The position numbers and the translations under genes were made by a program. A stretch of DNA of 64,000 nucleotides from Bog-756 sp963727955 (lineage in GTDB: Bacteria > Actinomycetota > Acidimicrobiia > Acidimicrobiales > RAAP-2). The notes below the pieces were generated by a model. The model saw only the letters and a program-made list of their open reading frames with translations. It searched no databases and had not been told where the DNA came from. The stretch lies in the NCBI GenBank assembly GCA_963727955.1, contig CAVSII010000005.1, forward strand, positions 1-64,000, given 5' to 3'. Below are positions 36,676-46,418 of this stretch, piece after piece (the first letter of the stretch is position 1; each line of letters starts with the position of its first letter).

Positions 36676-38070
36676 GTGATCAACGAATCGCTGGCCAAGA
36701 TCGTCGGGGAGAAGAATCTCGATCTGGGGGCGGAGATCGACGACGACGATACCCACGACGAGTCCCTGGGCGGTACCTGGACCCGCCCCCTGGCCGTGGT
36801 GCGGCCCGGCTCCACCGAAGAGGTGTCGGCCCTCGTCACAGTGGCTGCATCCGAACGGGTCCCGCTCATTCCGCGTGGTTCGGGCACAGGCCTGTCCGGC
36901 GGGTGCATTCCGGTGAGCGGAGGGGTTGTGGTGTCATTCGAGCGGATGAACCGGATCCTGGAGATCGACCGGGCCAATCATGTAGCCGTCGTCGAACCGG
37001 GTGTCACCCTCGTGCAACTCGACGAGGCGTTGATCCCGTCCGGACTCATCTACCCGGTCTTTCCGGGGGAGCAGTCGGCCAGCATCGGCGGGAACATAGC
37101 CACCAATGCCGGCGGTCTGCGTGCGGTCAAGTACGGCGTCACCCGCCATCACGTGCTGGGCCTCGAGGCGGTGCTCGGCACCGGTGAGGTCATCACCGCC
37201 GGCGGAAAATTCGTGAAGTCGACCAGCGGCTACGACCTGACCCAGCTGATCGTCGGCTCGGAGGGCACGCTGGCCCTGGTCAGCCGGGCCACCCTGCGAC
37301 TGCATCCCCGCCCCGACCACCAGGTAACCCTGCTGGCCCCTTTCGAGACGGTCGAACGGATCGCCGAGGCGGTTCCGCCCATCGTGGCCAGCGGAATCGG
37401 CCCACTCATGGTCGAGTACATCGATCTGGTGACCATGGCGGGGATCACCGCCAACGCCGGCATCGACCTCGGGATCCCCGAGGACGTGAAGGAGCGGGCC
37501 CTGGCCTACATGGTGGTCGTTCTCGAGGACCACCACGAGAATCGGCTCGAGGAGGACACCCAGGCCCTCGGCGAACTGATGGCGACCTGGGGCGCACTCG
37601 ATGTCTACGTTTTGCCGGACAACGCCGGGACCCGGCTCATCCAAGCCCGGGAGCAGGCCTTCTGGCTTTCCAAGGCCAACGGTGCCGACGACATCGTCGA
37701 CGTCGTGGTTCCGCGTGCCTCGATACCGGCCTACCTCACCGCCGTCGGCGAGCTGGCTCGGTCCACTTCGTCCCTGGTGGTCGGGTGCGGTCACGCCGGC
37801 GACGGCAACGTTCACCTGTCGGTGTGGCAGTCCGACGTGGACGTTCGCCGGCGACTGGTCCACGACATCATCGTGAGCGGGTTGTCGTTGGGGGGCGCCA
37901 TCTCCGGTGAACACGGAATCGGCAAGCTCAAGCGCCCTTACATGGCTGAATTGGAGGACCACACCAAGCTGGCTCTGATGGGTCGGATCAAGTCGGCATT
38001 CGATCCGCAGGGAATCCTCAATCCGGGCACCATCTTCGACGACGCCCGGTCGCAGGTCTCCACCTCGTGA
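36676..38070 (+). CDS. FAD-dependent 2-hydroxyacid oxidase (GlcD-like)
   Basis: 464-residue FAD-linked oxidase of the D-lactate/glycolate-oxidase GlcD family. The FAD-binding PCMH domain has 'PLIPRGSGTGLSGGC' and 'GGNIATNAGGLRAVKYG'. The C-terminal oxidase domain carries 'GHAGDGNVH' and 'GEHGIGKLK', typical of GlcD and D-2-hydroxyglutarate dehydrogenases. It should oxidise a 2-hydroxy acid to a 2-oxo acid. GTG 36676 has a GGGGAGG site. The next gene's GTG overlaps its stop by 4 bp, so oxidation is probably coupled to the ThDP enzyme that follows. Confidence 0.9.
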   Translation: MINESLAKIVGEKNLDLGAEIDDDDTHDESLGGTWTRPLAVVRPGSTEEVSALVTVAASERVPLIPRGSGTGLSGGCIPVSGGVVVSFERMNRILEIDRANHVAVVEPGVTLVQLDEALIPSGLIYPVFPGEQSASIGGNIATNAGGLRAVKYGVTRHHVLGLEAVLGTGEVITAGGKFVKSTSGYDLTQLIVGSEGTLALVSRATLRLHPRPDHQVTLLAPFETVERIAEAVPPIVASGIGPLMVEYIDLVTMAGITANAGIDLGIPEDVKERALAYMVVVLEDHHENRLEEDTQALGELMATWGALDVYVLPDNAGTRLIQAREQAFWLSKANGADDIVDVVVPRASIPAYLTAVGELARSTSSLVVGCGHAGDGNVHLSVWQSDVDVRRRLVHDIIVSGLSLGGAISGEHGIGKLKRPYMAELEDHTKLALMGRIKSAFDPQGILNPGTIFDDARSQVSTS

Positions 38071-39633
38071 ACGGCGCCGAGTCCCTCATCCGAACACTGG
38101 TAGTGAGCGGGGTCGACACCTGCTTCATGAACCCCGGAACATCCGAGATGCACTTCGTCGCCGCCCTCGATGAAGTGATCGACATGCGGGGTGTCCTCGC
38201 TCTTTTCGAGGGCGTGGCCACCGGGGCGGCCGACGGGTACGCCCGCATGACCCGCCGACCGGCGGCGACCCTGCTCCATCTGGGGCCGGGGCTCGGGAAC
38301 GGCCTGGCCAATCTGCACAACGCCCGTCGTGCCCGGAGCCCGGTACTCAACATCGTGGGGGACCACGCTCTCACCCACCAGCCCTTCGACGCCCAGCTCC
38401 AGTCGGACATCGAGACAGTGGCCCGCAACGTGTCGGGGTTCGTCCGCTCCTCCACGTCGTCAGCGGAGGTGGGCCGCGATGCAATTCGACGCACTGGTCT
38501 CTGCCTGCGGTCCGCCGGGCTCGGTGGCCACTCTCATCCTGCCCGCCGACGTCTCGTGGTCAGAGGGGGGCGTCGTGCAGCCTGCTGTCGGAACCCTCGG
38601 ACACCTCCCGCCGGGCCGGGCCCCCGATGGAGCCGCCGCCGAGGCCGCCGCCGCCCTGCGCTCGGACGAGCCGGCTGCCCTGCTGATCGGTGGTCGAGCC
38701 TGCTCGGGAAAAGCCCTCGACACCCTGGCCGCCATTGCCGCCGGTACCGGAGTCAGACTGCTCGGCGAGACCTTTCCCGCCCGACTCGAGCGCGGTGCCG
38801 GCCGACCGCCGGTCGACCGCCTGGCCTATCTGGCAGAATTCGCCGCCCTCCAGCTAGACGGGCTCCGACACCTGGTGCTGGTGGACGCCGCCTCGCCGGT
38901 GTCCTTCTTCGCCTACCCGGGCAAGCCGAGTGACCTCGTCCCTGCCGGGTGCACCGTCCATGCGCTCGCCGGTGGCGCCGATGACCTGGAGGCAGCGGTG
39001 GAGGCGCTGGCCTCCATGGTCGATATCGGTGCAGGATCGGCCCTCCGCCAGGAATTCGACCAACCCCCTGTACCGTCCGGGCCTCTCACCGCTCAGGCCG
39101 TCTGCCAGGCCCTCGGAGCACTCATGCCGGAAGGCGCCATCGTCTCCGACGAGGGCAACACCTCCGGCCTCTGGGCGTCGGGGGCCACCGCCGGGTCACC
39201 GCCCCATGACTGGCTCTGCCTCACCGGGGGGGCCATCGGCCAGGGCCTGCCCGTCGCCGTCGGTGCCGCGGTGGGTGCGCCCGACCGTCCGGTCATTGCC
39301 CTCGAATCCGACGGAAGTGCTCTCTACACGCTCCAGTCGTGGTGGACCATGGCCCGCGAGGGGCTCGACGTGACCACCATTCTCCTCAACAATGGCTCCT
39401 ACGCCGTGCTCAACATGGAGCTCGACCGGGTCGGAGCGAAGGCCTCCGGGCCCCGGGCCCGAGCCATGCTCGACCTCGGCCATCCCTCTATCGACTTCGC
39501 CCATCTGGCCCGGGGATTGGGAGTGCCTGCAGCACGAGCCGACACGGCCGAGCAATTCGCCGACGAACTGGGCCGGGCACTGGCCGCACCGGGACCGAGC
39601 GTGGTCGAGGCCGTCATCCCTTCTTCGCTCTGA
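38067..39633 (+). CDS. Thiamine diphosphate enzyme (acetolactate synthase/benzoylformate decarboxylase-like), one frameshift
   Basis: About 520 residues when joined. The N-terminal half has the pyrimidine-binding Glu in 'LFEGVATGAADGYARM'; the C-terminal half has the Mg/ThDP motif 'ESDGSALYTLQSWW...LLNNGSYAVL'. The frame shifts by one extra base at about 38478-38490; before it the protein reads SSAEVGRDA and after it DALVSACGPPG, which together fit a normal family protein. The break is therefore likely an indel error or recent mutation. Family members decarboxylate 2-oxo acids or join them; downstream of a hydroxyacid oxidase, a decarboxylase-like role is reasonable. GTG start overlaps the previous stop. 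Confidence 0.82.
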
Positions 39634-39686
39634 CTCCGGCTGTCCAGCGCTACTGAATGGATCCGAATGGACCGATCAGAGCCGGG

Positions 39687-41069
39687 TCACACCACTTTGC
39701 GGACGTTGTCGAAACTCTCCTCGAGGCAGGCGGCGAAGACATCAGGATCCGGGATGGCCGCCGGATCGCTGTTGATGGCGATATGGAGCTCGTCGAGGTG
39801 CGAGATCACCGTTATGTTGACGGCGGCGCCAGACCGAGGGCCAAAGCCGAAGTTCCCGACGGAACGAGCTCCAGCCACATAGAGGGGGATGGGCGAGCCG
39901 GGTATGTTGCTCACGACGACGTCGATGCCGCGCATGACGTGCTCGAAGGCCGGAACGACGAAGGCGGCGGGCAGAGTGTTGATGGCCCGAGCCACGGGAT
40001 CGGCGAGCGCCAGGCCGGGCTCGCCTTTCTGGGCCCGCGTGACGTCCCGGGCCATCGCCAGCAGCTCCACGGTGTCGGTGATCGAAATCGGCAGTGGGAA
40101 TCGCGTCGGCGAGAAGTGGTTACCCGGCGAGCCGCTGCTACCGCCACGGGTGCTGATGGGCATGGCACACCGGAGCGTTGCGACGGACATACCGTGCCGC
40201 TGGTGGTAACGGCCGAGGCCACCGGCCACCGCCGCCAGGAAGGCGGTGTTCAATTTACCCTCCACCCGTCTGGCCGCAGCCCGCAACTGCTCCAGGGGAA
40301 CCACCAGCGTGTCGAAACGAGCGCCGATCGAGCGGCCGCGCATCAGGGGACTCAACGCACCCGATCCGGGTGCGGCCAACCGCGCCGCCGAGCGACTGGT
40401 GGCCAGTAGCGATCGCCCATGCCCGGCCGGATGGCGGGCAAAGCCGATGAACTGGCCCGGCGCCAGCCGAGCCATATGTACCATCGTCAGCGCATCGATC
40501 AGGAAGCCGTGCCCGATGCGGGACGCGGTGGACAGGTGCTCGACGCCCAGGTCGTCCGGCTCAACCAGGGGGTCGTCAGGGTCCCGCTCGAAGTCGACGA
40601 AGAGAAGGGCCATGTCGAGCAGGCTCACCCCGTCACCGAGGGCGTGGTGAATCTTCTGGATTGCTGCCGCCTGCCCGCCTTCGAGGCCGTCGATCACGTG
40701 GGACTCCCAGAGGGGTCGAGCGGGATCGAAGGATTGCACGGCGATCAGGGCGGCTTGATCGAGCAGCGCCCTCAGGTCGTTGGACCCACTCAGACGGGCG
40801 AACCGCAGGTGGTAGTCGACATCGAAGTCATTGGCCGCCTCCCAACTGGGCGGCACGCCCGGCAACAGGTTAGGAACCGGTACCTGGCGGAACCGGGCGA
40901 TTTCGGCGGTGCCCCGCACCACCTTGGCCCGCATCCGTGCGGGATCGGGGGGTCCGTTCAGCAGTGCCACCTGCACGATCGTCGAGCGCAGGAGAGCGGA
41001 GCGCTCGATCCGAAGCATCAATGCGTCGGTGTTGCCCATTCGCCGGTTCAAAGGGGGACGGTCAGCCAT
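39687..41069 (-). CDS. Wax ester synthase/diacylglycerol acyltransferase (WS/DGAT)
   Basis: 460-residue bacterial WS/DGAT acyltransferase that uses acyl-CoA to esterify diacylglycerol or fatty alcohols. The active site HHALGDG has H141, H142 and D146. The C-terminal 'SNIPGSPIPLYVAGA' motif is also conserved. Such enzymes make triacylglycerol or wax stores. ATG 41069 is used; a GTG 33 bp earlier is in frame. It is convergent with the ThDP-enzyme gene and co-directional with the putrescine gene aguB. Confidence 0.92.
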   Translation of the reverse strand: MADRPPLNRRMGNTDALMLRIERSALLRSTIVQVALLNGPPDPARMRAKVVRGTAEIARFRQVPVPNLLPGVPPSWEAANDFDVDYHLRFARLSGSNDLRALLDQAALIAVQSFDPARPLWESHVIDGLEGGQAAAIQKIHHALGDGVSLLDMALLFVDFERDPDDPLVEPDDLGVEHLSTASRIGHGFLIDALTMVHMARLAPGQFIGFARHPAGHGRSLLATSRSAARLAAPGSGALSPLMRGRSIGARFDTLVVPLEQLRAAARRVEGKLNTAFLAAVAGGLGRYHQRHGMSVATLRCAMPISTRGGSSGSPGNHFSPTRFPLPISITDTVELLAMARDVTRAQKGEPGLALADPVARAINTLPAAFVVPAFEHVMRGIDVVVSNIPGSPIPLYVAGARSVGNFGFGPRSGAAVNITVISHLDELHIAINSDPAAIPDPDVFAACLEESFDNVRKVV

Positions 41070-41195
41070 CTCGCGTCCGCCTTCCGGCAACGTTTCCCCC
41101 ACCTGAAGGCGTCACGCTGAGAGCGGGCCTGCCCGAGGGGCAACGGCCGCCTACCTCGCCCGGGTCGTGGCCGGGCAGCACCGAATGGGAACCGC

Positions 41196-42050
41196 TCATT
41201 CGTCACCCCCAACCAGATTGCCGTAGAGGTCGGGGCGCCGGTCCCGAAACAATCCCCAGCCGGCTCGGTCGGCGGTTGCCTGGTCCAGGTCCAGCTCGGC
41301 ATAGATGGTCTCGACCGTGTCCCGCCCGGCCTGGGCCAGGGGCCTACCCCGATGGTCGATGATGAAAGAGGATCCGTAGAAGGTGATGTCGTCCTCGGTT
41401 CCCACCCGATTGGCGGCGACCACCGGGACGTGGTTGGACACGGCGTGTCCCTCCATGGCCCGCCGCCACATGTCGGAGGTGTCGTTGCCCGCCTGGCTTC
41501 CGACCTCGCTGCCGATGGCGGTGGGGTAGAGGAGGATGTCGGCCCCCTGGAGGGCCATGGCCCGGGCCGCCTCGGGAAACCACTGGTCCCAGCAGATGGC
41601 CACGCCGATCCGACACTGACCGGTCGTCCAGACTCGGAAACCGGTGTCACCGGGTGTGAAGTAGAACTTCTCCTCGTAGCCGGGCCCGTCCGGTATGTGT
41701 GACTTGCGGTAGACGCCCAGCACGTTGCCGTCCTCGACGACGGCCACCGAGTTGTAATAGGAAGGTCGTGCGTCCTCGAAGAAGGAGACGGGCACGACCG
41801 CTCCGGTCCCGGCTGTCACCTTCTGGATGGCCAGGATGGCCGGGTTCTCCTCTGTCGTGGTCGCCCACGAGAAGAACTCCTGCCGTTCGAATTGGCAGAA
41901 GTAGCGCCCCTCGAACAGTTCGGGGGGGAGAACGATTCCGGCGCCGGCGGCAATGGCCTCGGACACGACGCCGACGATGCTGTCGCGGTTCTCGTCCCGG
42001 TTGTCACCGAACCCCTGTTGGATAGCTGCCACTACGACCGTACGGTTCAT
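41196..42050 (-). CDS. aguB: N-carbamoylputrescine amidase
   Basis: Nitrilase-superfamily enzyme (284 aa) with the Glu-Lys-Cys triad E44 (LPPELFEGRY), K116 (YRKSHIP) and C153 (AICWDQWFPE). 'HIPDGPGYEEKFYF' and 'WDQWFPEAARAMAL' are hallmark text for N-carbamoylputrescine amidase, which yields putrescine, CO2 and ammonia. An agmatine deiminase gene lies divergently next to it, supporting the assignment. ATG 42050 has a GAGGA site five bases upstream; an in-frame GTG at 42077 would add nine residues. Confidence 0.92.
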   Translation of the reverse strand: MNRTVVVAAIQQGFGDNRDENRDSIVGVVSEAIAAGAGIVLPPELFEGRYFCQFERQEFFSWATTTEENPAILAIQKVTAGTGAVVPVSFFEDARPSYYNSVAVVEDGNVLGVYRKSHIPDGPGYEEKFYFTPGDTGFRVWTTGQCRIGVAICWDQWFPEAARAMALQGADILLYPTAIGSEVGSQAGNDTSDMWRRAMEGHAVSNHVPVVAANRVGTEDDITFYGSSFIIDHRGRPLAQAGRDTVETIYAELDLDQATADRAGWGLFRDRRPDLYGNLVGGDE

Positions 42051-42097
42051 CGGGTTCCTCTGTTCCAACTTCGCCACTCAGGCTTCACCACTCCACC

Positions 42098-42157
42098 CTT
42101 GGCTATACGGACCTTGGCTACACGGACCTCGGCTGTACGGACCTCGGCTGTACGGAA
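42098..42157. repeat. Four 15-bp iterons between aguB and aguA
   Basis: Consecutive direct repeats: CTTGGCTATACGGAC, CTTGGCTACACGGAC, CTCGGCTGTACGGAC and CTCGGCTGTACGGAA. They start 48 bp upstream of the aguB ATG and end 104 bp upstream of the aguA TTG. A run of identical-spacing sites in a shared upstream region is the normal appearance of a regulator-binding array. Confidence 0.9.
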
Positions 42158-42261
42158 GAGGCGATCCTGGGCCATCTCATCCTCTGACGGACGAGACTAC
42201 CGGCCGGGCCTGCCACAGTAGGATCTCGGAACCCACTTTCGTCGGGCCAGGAGGTCTGTCG

Positions 42262-43362
42262 TTGCCCTCGCCCACTCTCGAGTCGACCCCCGGTGCCGAC
42301 GGGTTCAGCATGCCTGCCGAGTGGGAGCCACACGAAAGTTGTTACCTGATCTGGCCGGAGCGGACCGACAACTGGCGTTTGGGTGCGAAGCCGGCGCAGA
42401 CCGCCTTCGTCCGGGTGGCCGAAGCCATCGCCCGCAGTGAGCCGGTCACCATGCTGGTGTCGGCCGCGCAGTGGGAACATGCCCGTTCGTCCTGCTCGGA
42501 CGCGATCAGGGTGGTGGAGATCACCACCGATGATGCCTGGGCGCGCGACACCGGCCCCACTTTTGTGGTCAACCGCTCCCTCGGTGAACGACGAGGGGTG
42601 GATTGGATCTTCAATGCCTGGGGCGGCCTCGACGGGGGGCTCTACTTCCCCTGGGCCAACGACGATCTGGTGGCGGCCAAGGTGTGTGAACTGGAGGGGG
42701 CGCCTCGCTACCGCGCCCCTCTTGTCCTCGAGGGCGGCTCGATCCACGTGGATGGCGAGGGGACCTGCATCACCACCGACGAGTGCCTGCTCAATCCCAA
42801 CCGCAATCCGAGCCTCTCCCGCCGAGACATCGAGTCGCTTTTGGACGACTATCTCGGCGTGGAGAAGGTCATCTGGATTCCCCGTGGGATCTTTGGCGAT
42901 GAGACCGACGGCCACGTGGACAACCTGGCGTGCTTCTCCCGTCCCGGTCGGGTCCTCCTGACCTGGAGCGAAGCGGCCGGCGACCCCCAGTCGGCCATTT
43001 CGAGGGAGGCCCGGACGGCTCTGGAGTCGGCCACCGACGCCCGCGGACGCCAGTTGGACGTGGGTCTCCTCCCTGCCCCTGGTCCTCTCACCATTACCGC
43101 CGAGGAGGCGTCCGGCGTCGACCGCAGCGCCCACGCCGTGGCGCGCACTGCCGGCGACAGGATGGCGGCCTCCTACGTCAACTTCCTTCTCGCCAATTCG
43201 GTGGTGGTCCATCCCCTTCTGGACGAGCGTCTCGACGACGAGGTGGGCGCCCTGCTGCGCGCCGAGTTCCCCGATCGCCGGGTCGAAGGTGTGCCGGGAC
43301 GCGAGATCCTGCTGGGCGGGGGAAATGTCCACTGCATCACCCAGCAGGTGCCCAGTGTCTGA
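42262..43362 (+). CDS. aguA: Agmatine deiminase
   Basis: Peptidyl-arginine-deiminase-like enzyme (366 aa) that converts agmatine to N-carbamoylputrescine and ammonia. 'MPAEWEPHESCYLIWP' and 'DAWARDTGPTFVV' mark the family; the catalytic Cys is C358 in GGGNVHCITQQ. The start is a TTG at 42262 with AGGAGG eight bases upstream, better than ATG 42310. The frame stays open upstream through the 15-bp iterons, giving a periodic false peptide. With aguB it completes an arginine-decarboxylase-independent second half of putrescine formation; no speA is in the window. Confidence 0.93.
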   Translation: MPSPTLESTPGADGFSMPAEWEPHESCYLIWPERTDNWRLGAKPAQTAFVRVAEAIARSEPVTMLVSAAQWEHARSSCSDAIRVVEITTDDAWARDTGPTFVVNRSLGERRGVDWIFNAWGGLDGGLYFPWANDDLVAAKVCELEGAPRYRAPLVLEGGSIHVDGEGTCITTDECLLNPNRNPSLSRRDIESLLDDYLGVEKVIWIPRGIFGDETDGHVDNLACFSRPGRVLLTWSEAAGDPQSAISREARTALESATDARGRQLDVGLLPAPGPLTITAEEASGVDRSAHAVARTAGDRMAASYVNFLLANSVVVHPLLDERLDDEVGALLRAEFPDRRVEGVPGREILLGGGNVHCITQQVPSV

Positions 43363-43380
43363 GGGGCCGGTGTCTGAGGG

Positions 43381-44180
43381 TCAGTCGTCCTGGCTGCGGC
43401 TGGCGCTGGTGCCGACGTGGGCGGACATCCCTCCGTCGATGGTGATCATTTGGCCGGTGATGTAACGGGACTCTTCCGAGGCGAGGAAGATCACCAGGTT
43501 GGCGATGTCCTCGGGTTGCCCGAGGAAAGGGGTGAGAGTCAGGTGACTGAGCCGCTGCAGGATGTTCTCGTCGAGATGGGCGCGGACAGCGTCGGTGATT
43601 ATGAGTCCGGGAACGATGGTGTTGACCCGGACCCCCTCTTTGCCGTGACCGGCGGCGGTGTACATGGTCAAAGCATTGACCCCGGCTTTGGAGACCCCGT
43701 AGGCGGTGCGGGTACGGTCGCCCTTCAGCGACGCGCCCGACGACATGTTGATGATCGATCCCCCGCCGTTGCGGACCATGGCCGGAATGGCGTGCTTGCT
43801 GGTGAGCATCTGGCTGCGCAGGTTCACGGCCATCGTCCGCTCCCAGACCTCCAGCGCCAGCTCGGTCACCCGGGTGTCGCGGGAGAGAAATTCCGAATCG
43901 GTCAGGGCGGCATTGTTGTGGAGTACGTCGAGGCGCCCGAATCGATCGACTGTGGCGGCGACCGCACCGATCACGTGGCTCTCGTCGGCCAGGTCGGCGT
44001 GTACCAGCGAGGCGGACCCACTGGCCGCCTCGATGGCAGCCACCGTCCGAGCTGCTCCATCGGTATCGATGTCGACCACCATGACCGACGCACCTTCGTG
44101 GGCCAGTCCCGCGCGCTGGCGGCACCGATTCCTCCAGCGCCCCCCGTCACCATGGCCACCTTTCCCTCCACCCGCCCCAT
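43381..44180 (-). CDS. SDR-family dehydrogenase, one frameshift
   Basis: Short-chain dehydrogenase of about 266 residues. The N-terminus 'VEGKVAMVTGGAGGIGAAS' is in one frame and 'MVVDIDTDGAARTV' onward in another. Adding one C in the CCC run 44108-44110 (one G on the coding strand) gives the expected 'ARGLAHEGASVMVVD'. The rest is normal: NNAA at the centre, Ser in NMSSGA, YxxxK in YGVSKAG, and 'RYITGQMITIDGGMSAH' at the end. The break is thus probably a homopolymer error. Substrate unknown. Convergent with aguA. Confidence 0.85.
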
Positions 44181-44367
44181 CTCAGGTCACCCCTCCCCGG
44201 AGGTCGGGATCGGGGGGTGCCGCGGCAGGACCATTCTCACCTGGGGTGTGACCGATCAGGGACCATGTCGCCCGTTGACACTAGGGGAGATCCCCGCCGG
44301 GCGAACGCGAAGACGGCGTCGAAGGCGGTGGCCCGCCGGTGGCCGGGGAGCAGGGCCCTTCGACTGG

Positions 44368-45714
44368 TCAGGCGCCGGGCGTGCCCTGCGGAGGAGTGAC
44401 CGGCACCGGGTCCTTGTCATTGGGGCCCAGGCAGATGAAGACCTGCTTGCCCGGGGCGAACACCGGCTCGTAGACCGTTCCCTGCACCTGTACGAAGGAG
44501 GTGCATGCGGGCAGGGTGACCCCGGTGTGGTTGACGGCCCAGTTGACCGGGGCCGACACCCCATTGGCGGTGAAGTTGGTGATCTTGTTGGTGGCCTCGA
44601 TGACGTTGGCCTGGGTGATGTTGTTGCCGACTGCCTTTATCCCTGCGGCGATCAGAGCGGCCGATTGCCATCCGAGAAAGGCCACCCCGTTGTAGGTATC
44701 GGCTGGCTCGTATTTGTTCATGGCTACGATGTAGGCCTGCAAACCCGGGTAGGTGTTGCCGTATTTGGCCCTGTTGGCCGCCTCGAAGGGCACCGCTGAA
44801 GCGTTCAGCACGTATACGCCCTGCATCAGGTTGCTGTACTGGTCGAGGAGCGCCTGGTTGTATCCATTGAGCCAGAGCTGCTTGATCCTGAGTCCGTACT
44901 GTTGGATGTCGCGAGCCAGGGTGATGTTGTCCGAGGCCTGCATACAGGTGACCACAAATTGGGCCCCACTCTGCTGCAGTTTCTGAACGTCGGCGTTGTA
45001 GCTCCCGCCCACCTGAGCCCCCACGTCAGCCAGAACGACGTTGACCCCTGCCTTCTTCATGCCTTGGGCGTAGGTGCTGCAGGCGTCATACGAGGAGGCA
45101 ATGGACGGTCCGTAGCTCACGAAGGCGACCGACTTTGCGTTCAGCTTCTTGATCACGTAGGCCATCGTCGGAAACCCATTGGAGTAGACCTGGGTGGAGC
45201 CGCCCACTGCGAAGAGGTTGGGCGCGGTCTGCCAGTTGGCGCTCACGTTGTACCCGTAGGTCGGGGTCTTGGTGGTGACGAAGAGGCTCGGGGTGAACCA
45301 CGCCGAGGCCACACCGATGGCGAACACGTGGTCCTGGTAGATCAGGGTGCGGGCGTCCTGGACGAATTGGGTGTCCGATCCGCCGTCGTCCAGTGAGTTG
45401 GTGAGCACGAGCTTGCGCCCGTTGACCCCTCCGTGGGCATCCAAATTGTCGAAGTAGGCGATCATGCCGGGGGCCAGCCCTCCGAAATAACCGGCCAGCT
45501 GCCCCGTGAGAGTGGAGATGGCTCCGATATTGACCTGTTTGGCTGTGACGCTAGAGGGGGATCCGGATCCCGACGCTGGGGTGGTGACGGACGACTTGGC
45601 CCCCGCTGTGGTCGATGTCGTGCTGGCCGAATTGTTCGAGCACCCTGCGGCCGCGCCCACAATGGCCACGATCAGCACATACCGCCAGGTCGAGGAGCGC
45701 CTGCGATCGTTCAC
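44368..45714 (-). CDS. ABC-transporter substrate-binding lipoprotein (branched-chain amino acid type)
   Basis: 448-residue peripla_BP_6 lipoprotein. GTG 45714 has a GGGGGA site seven bases away. The signal sequence ends at the lipobox GAAAGC, so the mature Cys is at about residue 25. The mature part has a Thr/Ser linker and the Leu/Ile/Val-binding-like fold ('VNIGAISTLTGQLAGYFGG', 'GVNGRKLVLTNSLDDGG'). No permease or ATPase gene is in the window, so the transporter it serves must be encoded elsewhere, or the protein has another sensing role. Confidence 0.9.
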   Translation of the reverse strand: MNDRRRSSTWRYVLIVAIVGAAAGCSNNSASTTSTTAGAKSSVTTPASGSGSPSSVTAKQVNIGAISTLTGQLAGYFGGLAPGMIAYFDNLDAHGGVNGRKLVLTNSLDDGGSDTQFVQDARTLIYQDHVFAIGVASAWFTPSLFVTTKTPTYGYNVSANWQTAPNLFAVGGSTQVYSNGFPTMAYVIKKLNAKSVAFVSYGPSIASSYDACSTYAQGMKKAGVNVVLADVGAQVGGSYNADVQKLQQSGAQFVVTCMQASDNITLARDIQQYGLRIKQLWLNGYNQALLDQYSNLMQGVYVLNASAVPFEAANRAKYGNTYPGLQAYIVAMNKYEPADTYNGVAFLGWQSAALIAAGIKAVGNNITQANVIEATNKITNFTANGVSAPVNWAVNHTGVTLPACTSFVQVQGTVYEPVFAPGKQVFICLGPNDKDPVPVTPPQGTPGA

Positions 45715-45926
45715 TTCGAGTCCCCCTTGGCGCATCCATTGAGAAGCGCCGTCGCCGTCGCCCCAACCAGCACCCGGAGCCGGGGCCCGTGGGCTGGTGG
45801 TTGGTGCGACCGACATGACCCTAGTTGGCCTGGAAGCCCGAGGGTCGGGATCCATCGACAGACGAGGACCGGATCGGCCACAGCATTCAGTCCGCCCTTT
45901 GGCCGGCCAGGGAGCGTGTCATGGGC

Positions 45927-46364
45927 CTATGGATGTGCGGCCCGTTCCAGCCTGTTCAGAGCCCGCCGGAGTATCGACGCTTCTGCACCGGACAAGCTCT
46001 CGGCGAAGCGGAGCAGGGCAGACTCGGGATCCTTGTCCTGGTGGAGGGTGGCATGCATGAGGACGGCTGTGTGGGAGCCCTTGTTGCCGACCGCGGCGAA
46101 CTGGATCTTCCGACCGACCAGCCTCCGGGTCAGCATTCCCTTACGCCCGAGACGATCCAGGATGGTGGCCACCGTCGTATAGGCGTAGGCCGGGAGCTGG
46201 TCGGCCACCTCCCGACCGGACACTTCGTGACCCTCCGATTGCCAGAGAATCTCCATGACCCGCCGCTCGAGCTCGCCCAGGTTGGCTGCGCCGCACCGAC
46301 AGTCGTCGCAGCCACAGGGATCGCACGAGCACATGGGGTTGTCGCACGTTGAAGTGATGGTCAT
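45927..46364 (-). CDS. BlaI/MecI/CopY-family repressor with Cys-rich N-terminus
   Basis: 145-residue winged-helix regulator ('LGELERRVMEILWQSEG...VADQLPAYAYTTVATILDRLGRKGMLTRR'). The N-terminus is unusual: seven Cys at positions 7, 12, 14, 17, 19, 22 and 24 (TCDNPMCSCDPCGCDDCRCG), a pattern fit for binding a soft metal ion such as Cu(I), Zn or a metal cluster. Normal BlaI lacks this and is paired with a BlaR1-like protease gene; none is here. GGAG precedes the ATG. It lies downstream of a decayed membrane gene, and two 17-bp dyads occur further upstream. Autoregulation is likely. Confidence 0.87.
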   Translation of the reverse strand: MTITSTCDNPMCSCDPCGCDDCRCGAANLGELERRVMEILWQSEGHEVSGREVADQLPAYAYTTVATILDRLGRKGMLTRRLVGRKIQFAAVGNKGSHTAVLMHATLHQDKDPESALLRFAESLSGAEASILRRALNRLERAAHP

Positions 46365-46418
46365 CGCATATCTCCGTTTGCCTCGGATCGGTCGGTGAGT
46401 GGCCTGAAACCTCGAGTA

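Noticed and set aside
41953..42261. N-terminal extension of agmatine deiminase with periodic LYGPR-like peptide
   Set aside because: The peptide is just the translation of the 15-bp iterons; the enzyme fold begins after a TTG with a strong AGGAGG site at 42262.
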